64,000 nt of DNA, from positions 297,794 through 361,793 of the forward strand of contig NZ_JANKMS010000007.1 of NCBI RefSeq assembly GCF_024649945.1. Reading direction: 5' to 3'. Position numbers and translations under genes: made by a program. The DNA is from Flavobacterium panacis (GTDB taxonomy: Bacteria > Bacteroidota > Bacteroidia > Flavobacteriales > Flavobacteriaceae). The notes below the pieces were generated by a model that ran no database searches, was not told the origin of the DNA, and saw only the letters and a program-made list of their open reading frames with translations. Shown piece after piece: positions 1-8,210 of the stretch. Position 1 is the stretch's first letter. Every line of letters starts with the position of its first letter.

Positions 1-2
1 TG

Positions 3-287
3 AGAGAAATGCTTGATTTTGACAAATTGGTTGGACAGGCAATGGAATTTGTAGATAAAAATCCAGAAACACTTTTAATTGTAACTGCCGATCACGAAAC
101 AGGCGGTTTGTCTCTTATTGATGGAAGTCTCGAAAAAGGCTACGTACACGGAAGTTTCAGTACCAACGATCACACGTCAATTCCTGTTCCTGTTTTTGCT
201 TACGGTCCAGGAGCTGAAAAGTTTATGGGATTCTATCAAAACACTGCAATTTATGACAAGATAATGGAAGCGCTGTTGACAAAATAA
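3..287 (+). CDS. alkaline phosphatase, C-terminal fragment (5' end outside the window)
   Basis: The reading frame is open from the window edge, so this is the last 95 codons of a longer gene. The peptide carries T-A-D-H-E-T-G-G, the metal-binding His motif near the C terminus of PhoA-type alkaline phosphatases, and a late H-x-S-I-P-V-P-V-F-A-Y-G-P-G segment typical of the family. Such enzymes hydrolyse phosphomonoesters in the periplasm using two Zn and one Mg ion. The signal peptide and nucleophilic Ser would lie outside the window. Family assignment is firm; substrate is not known. Confidence 0.85.
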   Translation, partial: REMLDFDKLVGQAMEFVDKNPETLLIVTADHETGGLSLIDGSLEKGYVHGSFSTNDHTSIPVPVFAYGPGAEKFMGFYQNTAIYDKIMEALLTK

Positions 288-318
288 TTTTAAGAAACAG
301 CTGACTGAAGTTTTTTAA

Positions 319-449
319 ACACATAGAAACATAGTTTAGAAAGCTGAACAAAGGCGTTTCACTAGTTTAAATGCACATAGCAAACTATGTGAAAGAAACA
401 ATTTCTCTTTTGTAGTCTTTTTAGATGTTTAACCTATGTTTCTATGTGT
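319..449. repeat. intergenic inverted-repeat element with 16-bp perfect arms
   Basis: Arms ACACATAGAAACATAG (319-334) and CTATGTTTCTATGTGT (434-449) are exact reverse complements. A smaller palindrome, CACATAG-CAAA-CTATGTG (374-391), sits between them. It lies between the phosphatase gene and a terminator and has no reading frame. Such nested palindromes recur in Flavobacterium intergenic DNA; function unknown. Confidence 0.7.
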
Positions 450-460
450 TGAAAATAAAA

Positions 461-489
461 AACCGCAATTCTAAAATTGCGGTTTTTTT
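461..489. terminator. intrinsic terminator, bidirectional
   Basis: Stem AACCGCAATT (461-470), loop CTAA, stem AATTGCGGTT (475-484), followed by a T run on the plus strand and preceded by A-rich DNA. It separates the convergent phosphatase and TonB-receptor genes. Confidence 0.85.
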
Positions 490-569
490 ATGGCTTTTCT
501 AAACTGAAAAATCTCCCAGTTATTTAAAGGATAACTAGGAGATAGATCAAAAATAAACACAAACAATTG

Positions 570-3500
570 TTAGAACGAGTATCTTAAGCCAAGCTGACCT
601 TGGAATCTTGAAGCTAATTGATCTATAGTATAAGGTGTAGTAGTTGGTTTTTGGAACGTATAAGTTGGATCGCCTGTTGCTGTTCCTCCTAAGTTTCCAG
701 ATTTAGTTAAACCAAGACTTGCTGTTGAATTATAAGTATTTGGAACAAAATAACTTCTTCCCCAATCTTTGTTGATAAGGTTTCCGATATTGGCCATGCT
801 GAATGAAATTTGGAAAGTACCTACTTTAGTTACTTTAATTTCGTCCATTAATTTTAAATCAGCTTGAATGTTCCAAGGTGTAGTGTCACCATTTCTTTGA
901 GTGAATGTTCCTCTTCTACTTTTTAAATAATCATTTCCGTTAATGAATGCTTCGTAATCTGCAACTTGTTGTGCTGCTGTAGCAGAAGGCACTCCAGCTG
1001 AACTTACTCCAATATATTTTGCCGCTTCTGTAGCATCTTTAAAGATATAAGCCAATCCTGCCGCCTGTCCTGTTCCTGCGATTGTAGAGTTTACAAATCC
1101 CCAAGAAAATGGATTTCCTGATTGTGCGTTGAAATAAACATTAGCAGAGAAAGTATTGTTTTCAGCCAATTTTACTGCATATCCAACATTAGAAACAATT
1201 CTGTGTTTGATATTAAAGTTAGAAGTGGCCAATTGAGGATCATTTGGCGTTAAAGATTGATTCATTTGGAAGTTACTTTCCATAGAATTACGAATTCCGT
1301 TTGTAACATCTTTAGAATCTCCGTACGTATAAGCCACCATAAAATTAAGACCAAAATCGTATGTTTTTGAAATCATCTCAGTTATGCTGTAACGGTATCC
1401 TTTATTTGTATTTGATAATAAGTAAGCATTTGAAAACGCTGCATTGATATTAGCCGCATAAATTGGCATCTGATGATTCGTGTCATAAGAGAAATAAGTT
1501 GGGTTATCTGTCTTATTTACTTGTTGGAATTCAAGATCACGAATTACTTTTGTGTACATTCCTTCAGTAGTAAATTTATATCCATCAATGATTTTATCGA
1601 TGGCAAGAGAGTTTCTTAAAACAGCTGGCATTTTAAATTTATTATCAATTAAATCTGCCTGAACTTTTGGCGTTGCATCATGATATCCATTTAATCCGTT
1701 TGGAGTCAAAGGATCACCTGCCGCTGCAACTTGAGCCGCTGTAAGGTTGTTTTTGTCGTAACTTCCGTAACCAACACCATCATTGTAATACGCATATCCT
1801 AACCAAGCAAACGGAACTCTACCTGTAAATACTCCAGAACCTCCTCGTAAAACAAGAGTTTTGTCCTCGTTAACATTATAAGTAAATCCAATTCTTGGAG
1901 AAACTAAAGCTGTACCAAAAAAGTTGTTTTTAATCTGGCTTAATGGCGTATAATCATAAGTTGTTCCATAATTTGGATCAGCTGGAGAATTTTGAACTTG
2001 CTGACTTAATTTTGGTTTTGTCGGCATATCTGTATAATCAATTCTCACACCTGGAGTAACTTTTAATTTGCTTCCAATTCTGATTTCATCCTGAACATAA
2101 GCACTGTAAAGGTTTACGTTAAATTGTGCATACGGATTATTGAAAATCTCATCTCTTGAAGAACCATCAAATGGATAAGTTCCACGTACTCTAGAAGGTA
2201 ATTTATTGTAAAAATCAGCTAGAGATTTGTATGAAATTCTTCCGTTAAGTGCATTTACGAATCCGTAATTGATGTCGTAAAATTCGTTATGTGTACCAAA
2301 TAATAAAGTATGATTTCCTGTTTTATAAGTAAGGTTGTCTGTAATTTCAGTTGTGTTCTGTTTCATGTTGAAAACAGTTGCTTCACGATCATTTCCTAAG
2401 AAAATTGTTCCACCGTTGTAACCAATTTCTGTTTGGGGAAACATAATATTGCTTGATTTTGGATCACGATAATCTTTAATGGCAGAATAACTTGCTATGA
2501 ATGAGTTTGACCACTGACTGTTAAAATGACTTTTTAATTCTAAAACAGTACTAATTGCTTGATTTTTTTGAGTAAAATCCATACTTGCGAATCTAAAGTT
2601 AGCCGCGTCGCGCTCTAGATTTGTTGCTTGAGAAATTACAGTATTATTTCGTAATGAAAGAGAGTGTTTGTCATTAATTTTCCAATCTAATTTATTGAAG
2701 AATTTCTGGCTTTTAGAAAAGTTGTTATAAGAACCGTAACTTCCTGGGTCGAAACCGTAATTCGTTTTAACGAAATTAGAAATTTGTTCTGCCGTAGCAT
2801 TATCTACCAATGAAGTTAGTTTTCCGTTTGCATCAGTTTGTCCTGCATTGTAAAAAATAGGATCTGTTCTTTCTGCATATTCCATATTAGTAAAGAAGAA
2901 TAATTTATCTTTTACAATTGGAAGTCCCACTCTGAATCCGATTTGATAGTCGCCAAAAGCTTTTGGCATTTTAGAACCGTCTCCAGCATTGTTAGGACCA
3001 GTAATTGCAGCACTTCTTCCGTAGCTGTAAATAGATCCGGTTACTGTATTTGAACCGCTTCGTGTAACAGCATTTACACTTCCTCCTAAAAAGTTTCCTA
3101 ATTTAATATCATAAGGAGCAATGTAAACCTGAATATCCTGAATAGCATCAAGACTTATAGAGTTAGAGCGTGTACTACTTCCAGGCATACCAGAAGTTCC
3201 TGATTGTCCTCCTAATGATGGACTAAAACCAATAGCATCGTTATTAATAGAACCGTCAATAGTTACGTTATTGTATCTAAAGTTAGTTCCAGCAAAAGAG
3301 TTATTAGAACTTTGAGGCACTAATTTCGTAACATCCTGAATTCCTCTGTTTATTAACGGAAGACCATTTACTTGTTTTTCATTAATATTGGTTCCGTTAT
3401 TTTTTGAGGAAGGTTTGGAGCCTGTTATTACTACTTCTTCTAATACGTTATTATCAGCTTTACTTAGTACAATTGTTGGTAAATCATTGTCGCCAAGTGC

Positions 3501-3785
3501 TAAATTGATTTGAGAGTTTGTATAATCTTTGGTGTCTTTACTTTTAATTTCTAATTCGTAAGGACCACCAGCATTTAAATTTTCGAAGCTGAATCTTCCT
3601 TGTTTATTGGTTACAGCTCTGTAAACCGCATTTGTAGGTAAATGAGTCAAGGTTACTTCTGCATCTATTAAGGGGCTTGTACCATCATTAACTTTGGCAG
3701 ATAAAGATGAGGTTGTAATTTGGGCAAAAATGTTTCCCACGGTCAGGAGCATTAAAGCCGAAAAAAAGAGTCTAAGGTTTGTCAT
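570..3785 (-). CDS. TonB-dependent outer-membrane receptor, Oar-like, 1071 aa
   Basis: Signal peptide at residues 1-21 ending I-F-A-Q; a carboxypeptidase-regulatory-like beta-sandwich at about 27-110 (G-R-F-S-F-E-N-L); a plug at about 115-240 starting V-V-I-T-G-S; then a long beta-barrel ending in a C-terminal aromatic (L-R-Y-S-F), the signal for outer-membrane insertion. This is the Oar-type TonB receptor layout of Bacteroidetes, which imports large ligands using TonB energy. The substrate cannot be read from sequence, and no SusD partner is adjacent. A two-component system lies directly upstream on the same strand, and a direct repeat at 3843-3889 precedes the gene, so regulation by that pair is plausible but inferred. 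Confidence 0.88.
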   Translation of the reverse strand: MTNLRLFFSALMLLTVGNIFAQITTSSLSAKVNDGTSPLIDAEVTLTHLPTNAVYRAVTNKQGRFSFENLNAGGPYELEIKSKDTKDYTNSQINLALGDNDLPTIVLSKADNNVLEEVVITGSKPSSKNNGTNINEKQVNGLPLINRGIQDVTKLVPQSSNNSFAGTNFRYNNVTIDGSINNDAIGFSPSLGGQSGTSGMPGSSTRSNSISLDAIQDIQVYIAPYDIKLGNFLGGSVNAVTRSGSNTVTGSIYSYGRSAAITGPNNAGDGSKMPKAFGDYQIGFRVGLPIVKDKLFFFTNMEYAERTDPIFYNAGQTDANGKLTSLVDNATAEQISNFVKTNYGFDPGSYGSYNNFSKSQKFFNKLDWKINDKHSLSLRNNTVISQATNLERDAANFRFASMDFTQKNQAISTVLELKSHFNSQWSNSFIASYSAIKDYRDPKSSNIMFPQTEIGYNGGTIFLGNDREATVFNMKQNTTEITDNLTYKTGNHTLLFGTHNEFYDINYGFVNALNGRISYKSLADFYNKLPSRVRGTYPFDGSSRDEIFNNPYAQFNVNLYSAYVQDEIRIGSKLKVTPGVRIDYTDMPTKPKLSQQVQNSPADPNYGTTYDYTPLSQIKNNFFGTALVSPRIGFTYNVNEDKTLVLRGGSGVFTGRVPFAWLGYAYYNDGVGYGSYDKNNLTAAQVAAAGDPLTPNGLNGYHDATPKVQADLIDNKFKMPAVLRNSLAIDKIIDGYKFTTEGMYTKVIRDLEFQQVNKTDNPTYFSYDTNHQMPIYAANINAAFSNAYLLSNTNKGYRYSITEMISKTYDFGLNFMVAYTYGDSKDVTNGIRNSMESNFQMNQSLTPNDPQLATSNFNIKHRIVSNVGYAVKLAENNTFSANVYFNAQSGNPFSWGFVNSTIAGTGQAAGLAYIFKDATEAAKYIGVSSAGVPSATAAQQVADYEAFINGNDYLKSRRGTFTQRNGDTTPWNIQADLKLMDEIKVTKVGTFQISFSMANIGNLINKDWGRSYFVPNTYNSTASLGLTKSGNLGGTATGDPTYTFQKPTTTPYTIDQLASRFQGQLGLRYSF

Positions 3786-3842
3786 GTTTTTAGTTTTTAT
3801 TTGACAAAGAAACTCTGTTTGTTTCGATCCGATTTAACGCTT

Positions 3843-3889
3843 TTGTTAACATAAAATGATATAACTATTTATTGTTAACTTAAAATCAT
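3843..3889 (-). promoter_or_regulatory. 18-bp direct repeat upstream of the TonB receptor
   Basis: TTGTTAACATAAAATGAT (3843-3860) and TTGTTAACTTAAAATCAT (3872-3889) match at 16 of 18 positions and are offset by 29 bp. They lie about 60-105 bp upstream of the receptor start codon. OmpR/PhoB-type regulators usually bind direct repeats, and one is encoded just upstream, so this is a candidate operator. Role inferred. Confidence 0.4.
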
Positions 3890-4079
3890 CAACGTGTTAT
3901 GATATTAAAGTTTTTCTATCCCTTTAAAATCAATACTTTGTGTAAATGTTTAGAAATAAAAGGATTAGACTTGTATTTGAAGTAGATTAGAGAAAGATTA
4001 GAGTATTAAGCCAATGTTACCAATTGTAAAAATGACGATTCTTAATGAGGGTGATTCACTGATAAAAAAGTGAAATTAA

Positions 4080-5447
4080 TTACGGAAACAATAAAGAAAT
4101 TGTAGTGCCTTTTTCTAATTCTGAATCTAGCTTTAATTCAATATGATGAAGTTTTAGAATCTGCATGGTGATAAAAAGCCCTAATCCTTGACCTTGTATA
4201 TGACGTGTACGATCACTTCTAAAAAAGAGTTCAAAAATAGATTCCTGATCTTTTTGCGAAATACCAAGACCTTGATCTACAATTTTGATTAAAAGTCTGC
4301 CTTCATTTGATGATGCCAAAACATTTACCTTTTCAGGAAAAGAAAACTTAATCGCATTGTCCAAAATATTATTAAGCGCAATGAAAAGCATGTCCTTGTT
4401 TGCATAAACAGAAAGCAACTCTTCGTTATTGGCAATTGCATCAAAATTGACAGAAACTTTTGAGTCTGGATATTCAATTGCTTTTTTCTCCAATACATTC
4501 CATAAAATTTCATCTATTCGGGTCATTTCCATTTTCTGAGGTTCAGAAAGTTCAAGGCCGGATAAAACTAAGAGTTCTTCTAAAATCGATTTTAAATGAA
4601 AAGTATCTTTTCTAAGCGATTTCAAAACATTTTCATATTCTTCGTTTGTTCTCGGATGGCGGAGCGAAACATCAATATCTCCTATAATTATTGTGAGTGG
4701 TGTTTTTAACTCGTGCGATGCATTTTTTAAGAAATTATTCTGTAGCATTATGCCTGTTTCAAGCCTTTCTAAAAGATAATTAAAAGTCGTAATCAATTCT
4801 TTAATTTCGTCTTTTCCACTGACTGTCGGCATTTCAAGTCTAGAATGCAGGTTTTCCGTCGTAATCGTATTTACTTTGGCAATAACATCTTCAAAAGGCC
4901 TGAAAGTTTGTTTGGCTAAAAATCGGCCTAAAAGAAAATTAAGCGGAATCGCAAGCAGATAAAACCCAATAAATAATAAACCTAACGCATCAAGTTGTTG
5001 TTCTCCAACAGTATCTATTCCTGAAACGACAATAATAAAATCGCCCTGATTGTCTTTATAATATAAACCTGTAAACTGTCTGTCTTCTTTTGAAAAATAA
5101 AATATTCTGTTTTTAGAAATGGCTTTTAAATCCTTATCTGTTAAAGTAATATCAATGTCATCTCTCAGATATAATTCTTTGGTTTTGGCATTGTAAATCC
5201 TAATGGACTGATTGGTGATTTTTTTATACTCAATCTCTATAGTTTGATAACGAGAACTATCAACTTTACTGATTTCGTCTTTTTCAAAATAAAAAAAAGC
5301 AGTAATCAAGGCGCTGTCTTCAAGTCTTTCGTAATAAAGTTCCTGTCTGTGTTTTTTAAAAAGCAAAAATGAACCTGCTAGTACAAGTCCAACAGTAAAA
5401 GCAAATAAAATAGTAGAATTGACAGAAAGTTTGGTTTTAAGATTCAT
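4080..5447 (-). CDS. sensor histidine kinase with HAMP domain
   Basis: 455 residues. Membrane segments at about 10-31 and 150-175 enclose a roughly 120-residue periplasmic sensor, followed by a HAMP linker, a HisKA dimerisation helix with the phospho-acceptor in N-A-S-H-E-L-K-T-P-L, and an HATPase domain (N box L-D-N-A-I-K-F, G boxes D-Q-G-L-G-I and G-Q-G-L-G-L-F). It should autophosphorylate on His and pass phosphate to the regulator encoded just upstream. The genes overlap by 11 nt, indicating translational coupling. The input signal is unknown; the adjacent TonB receptor is a possible target. Confidence 0.9.
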   Translation of the reverse strand: MNLKTKLSVNSTILFAFTVGLVLAGSFLLFKKHRQELYYERLEDSALITAFFYFEKDEISKVDSSRYQTIEIEYKKITNQSIRIYNAKTKELYLRDDIDITLTDKDLKAISKNRIFYFSKEDRQFTGLYYKDNQGDFIIVVSGIDTVGEQQLDALGLLFIGFYLLAIPLNFLLGRFLAKQTFRPFEDVIAKVNTITTENLHSRLEMPTVSGKDEIKELITTFNYLLERLETGIMLQNNFLKNASHELKTPLTIIIGDIDVSLRHPRTNEEYENVLKSLRKDTFHLKSILEELLVLSGLELSEPQKMEMTRIDEILWNVLEKKAIEYPDSKVSVNFDAIANNEELLSVYANKDMLFIALNNILDNAIKFSFPEKVNVLASSNEGRLLIKIVDQGLGISQKDQESIFELFFRSDRTRHIQGQGLGLFITMQILKLHHIELKLDSELEKGTTISLLFP

Positions 5448-6129
5448 GAGCTTTTTTCTTAAGCATATATCCGGTTCCTTTTACAGTATGAATGAGTGGT
5501 TCAGAAAAATTCTTGTCGACTTTATTTCTTAAATAATTGATATAAACATCTACCGTATTGGTATTCATATCAAGATCAAGATTCCAAACCGCTTCGGCAA
5601 TTGCAATTCTCGAAAGTGCTTTTTCGCGGTTCTTCATAAAGAAAATCAAAAGCTTCAGTTCTCTTGACGAAAGATTGAGTTCTTTTCCGTCTCTTGAGGC
5701 ACTTTGTTCTTTCATATTGATTTCGATTCCTGCATAAGATTGAAAATCTAAAATTCCCGAACTAAATTCTGCTCGACGAAGTTGCGCATTTATTCTCGCC
5801 AAAAGTTCTTCAAATAAAAAGGGTTTGGCTAAATAATCGTCTGCACCAGATTGCAATCCTTTTACTTTTTCGTGAGGAGTATCCAAAGCACTAAGAATAA
5901 GAATTGGAACTATAATTTTTCTATTTCTTAAAATCTCGCAAACTTCAAAACCTGAAATATCTGGAAGCATAATATCGAGAATGATAATATCAAAATCATT
6001 TTTCATGACTTCATTTACAGCGTCATGACCTTTTGAAACAGCTTTTACCTGATACAGATTTTCTTCGAGACCTCTTATGATAAAAGAAGAAACTCTAGGA
6101 TCATCTTCTACTAATAATACTTTATTCAT
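5437..6129 (-). CDS. OmpR/PhoB-family response regulator
   Basis: Receiver domain at 1-115 starting M-N-K-V-L-L-V-E-D-D, with the phospho-acceptor Asp in I-I-L-D-I-M-L-P-D and Lys in L-A-K-P-F. A winged-helix DNA-binding domain follows at about 130-228, ending in the typical H-T-V-K-G-T-G-Y-M-L. I start at the ATG at 6129 because an upstream in-frame ATG would add 11 residues before the conserved N terminus. The stop overlaps the kinase start by 11 nt. The bestrophin-like gene begins about 35 nt upstream on the same strand and may share the transcript. Confidence 0.92.
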   Translation of the reverse strand: MNKVLLVEDDPRVSSFIIRGLEENLYQVKAVSKGHDAVNEVMKNDFDIIILDIMLPDISGFEVCEILRNRKIIVPILILSALDTPHEKVKGLQSGADDYLAKPFLFEELLARINAQLRRAEFSSGILDFQSYAGIEINMKEQSASRDGKELNLSSRELKLLIFFMKNREKALSRIAIAEAVWNLDLDMNTNTVDVYINYLRNKVDKNFSEPLIHTVKGTGYMLKKKAHES

Positions 6130-6164
6130 ATAGGAATTGGTTTGTTGAATAAAACATTGCAATT

Positions 6165-7082
6165 TTAAGTAATATAATAATCAGTGTTTGCTTTTAATGG
6201 ATTTATTTTTTTATCATTTAATTCAAGCAATGTATTTTCAATCATTTCAGACATTGCATCCAAAGCAAGATCATTGGGCTGTACCCCAAAAGGATCTTCC
6301 AATTCGTCTGCAATTGCTTCCAGAGCTACAAAGGTATAAGCAATAAATACAATGATAAAAGGCGTAATCCATCCTAATGTTTCAACAAATCCAAAAGGAA
6401 GCATAAAACAATAAATATAAACCGTTCGATGCAGTAATACGCTATAAGTATAAGGTATTGGTGTGCTGGCAATTCGTTCGCATCCGCCGATGATGTCCGA
6501 AAGTTTATTTAAATTTTCTTCAAAAGCCAATTGAGTTACGCTGTCAATTTTACCCTCAGCTTTTGCTTTTTTGATCCAATTTCCCAATTCTCTCAAAATA
6601 ATGATAGGTTTGTAGCGGACTTCTTTTAGACTTTTGGCAAAATCATTTTCAAGAAGTCGTTTCAAATCTTCTTCAGAATTGGTATTTCTAAGCTGATGTT
6701 TTAAACTATAAACAAGTGCAATAAGAAGATTAATGAATTCGTCACGTTTTACTTCGTATTCTTTATCATTTATAAGAGATATACTTTGTCGTGCCAAGGA
6801 TCGAGTATCATTTAGAAGTGCGCCCCAAAGTTTTCTTCCTTCCCAAAAACGGTCGTAACTCACATTGTTTCTAAAACCAAGAAAAATGGCTAATGTTATT
6901 CCGAATAAAGTAAATGCTGCCGGATTAATATGCAGATTGTATTCTAATAAAAAGGGTTTGAAATAAACTACTGCGAGAGAAAACAATAGCAATAAAAGAA
7001 GTCTTGGAAGTAATTGTGGTAAAACAGAACCGTTCCACTCAAAAAGCATTCTGAACCAATTATTTTTTTTCTTGATAATCAT
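6165..7082 (-). CDS. bestrophin-family (UPF0187) membrane channel
   Basis: 305 residues beginning with the basic stretch M-I-I-K-K-K-N-N-W-F typical of bacterial bestrophins, then hydrophobic helices at about 24-45, 55-72, 220-245 and 240-260. The family signature N-N-V-S-Y-D-R-F-W-E-G-R follows helix 2, and the C-terminal P-F-G-x-x-x-N-D-L-A-L-D-A-M element is present. Bacterial homologues form pentameric ion channels with anion or cation selectivity. The gene precedes the response regulator by about 35 nt, so co-transcription is likely; a functional link is inference. Confidence 0.85.
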   Translation of the reverse strand: MIIKKKNNWFRMLFEWNGSVLPQLLPRLLLLLLFSLAVVYFKPFLLEYNLHINPAAFTLFGITLAIFLGFRNNVSYDRFWEGRKLWGALLNDTRSLARQSISLINDKEYEVKRDEFINLLIALVYSLKHQLRNTNSEEDLKRLLENDFAKSLKEVRYKPIIILRELGNWIKKAKAEGKIDSVTQLAFEENLNKLSDIIGGCERIASTPIPYTYSVLLHRTVYIYCFMLPFGFVETLGWITPFIIVFIAYTFVALEAIADELEDPFGVQPNDLALDAMSEMIENTLLELNDKKINPLKANTDYYIT

Positions 7083-7273
7083 TGGGCAAACTAAGGAATA
7101 ATGATGAGATAAAAGTAGTTAAAACTTATAGTATTTCGTAGAAAAAAAACAGGAAGAATATTTTGTTTTAGCTAATTATAAAAGTGTCTGTAAAAGATCT
7201 CAAAAAGTTTTTATATTTGAGTAAACTATTCTGTAAAAGCACATTTAAAGTTTCATTTTAATCAAAATAGATT

Positions 7274-8053
7274 ATGAAGATATTTTTTATTAGAACAATG
7301 TTGTTTTTAATGTTCTTAACTTTTTTTTCCTGCGAAAGTAAAAAACAAAAACCAGAGACTAAACCGTACAAAGCGGGTGTAATTTTGAGTTTTGATGATG
7401 CCTATGTTGATGAATGGGCTGAAGCCGATGCTGCTTTGAAAAAATACGGATGGAAAGCAACTTTTAATGTTTGCAGAATAGATTCTATTGGAGCGCCTCA
7501 AATAAAAAAACTGCTTCAAATGCAAAGTGAAGGACATGAAATTGCGGGACACGGATATCATCATTATAATGCCGTAAAGTTTGTACAGCAGAACGGAATA
7601 CAAGCCTATATGGATCAGGAAATAAATCCTATGATTGTTTCTATGAAAAAGAAAGGTTTTAACGTTACTTCTTTTGCCTATCCTTATGGAGAAAGATCTG
7701 AAGAATTGGATAAAGCTTTGTCTCCTGAATTTAAAATTATAAGAGGAAGAGCTTTTGGAGGAGAACTTCCAGAAAAACAAGACAGTTATTTTAATAATTC
7801 AAAAATCGTTTTTGCTTTTGATATCGATAACAGTCACATTCATTTTAGTATTCCATATCTTTTAGAATTGTTGGATTATGCTAAAAAGCATAATAAGATT
7901 TTGATTCTTTGTAGCCATAAACCCGTTAAGAATGTAACCGAGAATTATCAAACAAAAATAGAAACTTTAGAATTTGTGTGTCGATACATGAAGCTTAATA
8001 ATCTCAAATATTACACTTTATCTGATTTGGATAATCTATTACCTCAAAAATGA
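7274..8053 (+). CDS. polysaccharide deacetylase-family lipoprotein
   Basis: 259 residues with a lipoprotein signal (hydrophobic segment, then F-F-S-C with Cys20). The NodB/CE4 core starts at V-I-L-S-F-D-D (Asp41-Asp42, motif 1) followed by A-G-H-G-Y-H-H-Y-N (motif 2 His residues), F-A-Y-P-Y-G-E (motif 3) and a late C-S-H-K-P. CE4 enzymes remove N- or O-acetyl groups from glycans using a metal ion. Here it would be tethered to the envelope facing the periplasm or outside. The substrate may be peptidoglycan, chitin-like glycan or capsule and cannot be told. It stands alone, with gaps on both sides. Confidence 0.82.
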   Translation: MKIFFIRTMLFLMFLTFFSCESKKQKPETKPYKAGVILSFDDAYVDEWAEADAALKKYGWKATFNVCRIDSIGAPQIKKLLQMQSEGHEIAGHGYHHYNAVKFVQQNGIQAYMDQEINPMIVSMKKKGFNVTSFAYPYGERSEELDKALSPEFKIIRGRAFGGELPEKQDSYFNNSKIVFAFDIDNSHIHFSIPYLLELLDYAKKHNKILILCSHKPVKNVTENYQTKIETLEFVCRYMKLNNLKYYTLSDLDNLLPQK

Positions 8054-8210
8054 TTGTGTTTGGCAATTTTTATTTCAATGAATAAAAAGTTTGAGTGTTG
8101 TAAAATTAATTATATTCGCTTTTACAAAATGAAGTGAATGTCTTAATTCGCTCATCCAAAAACAATCGAAATAAAATAGTACAGCGCTTTTTATACATTA
8201 AGTGAAAAAC

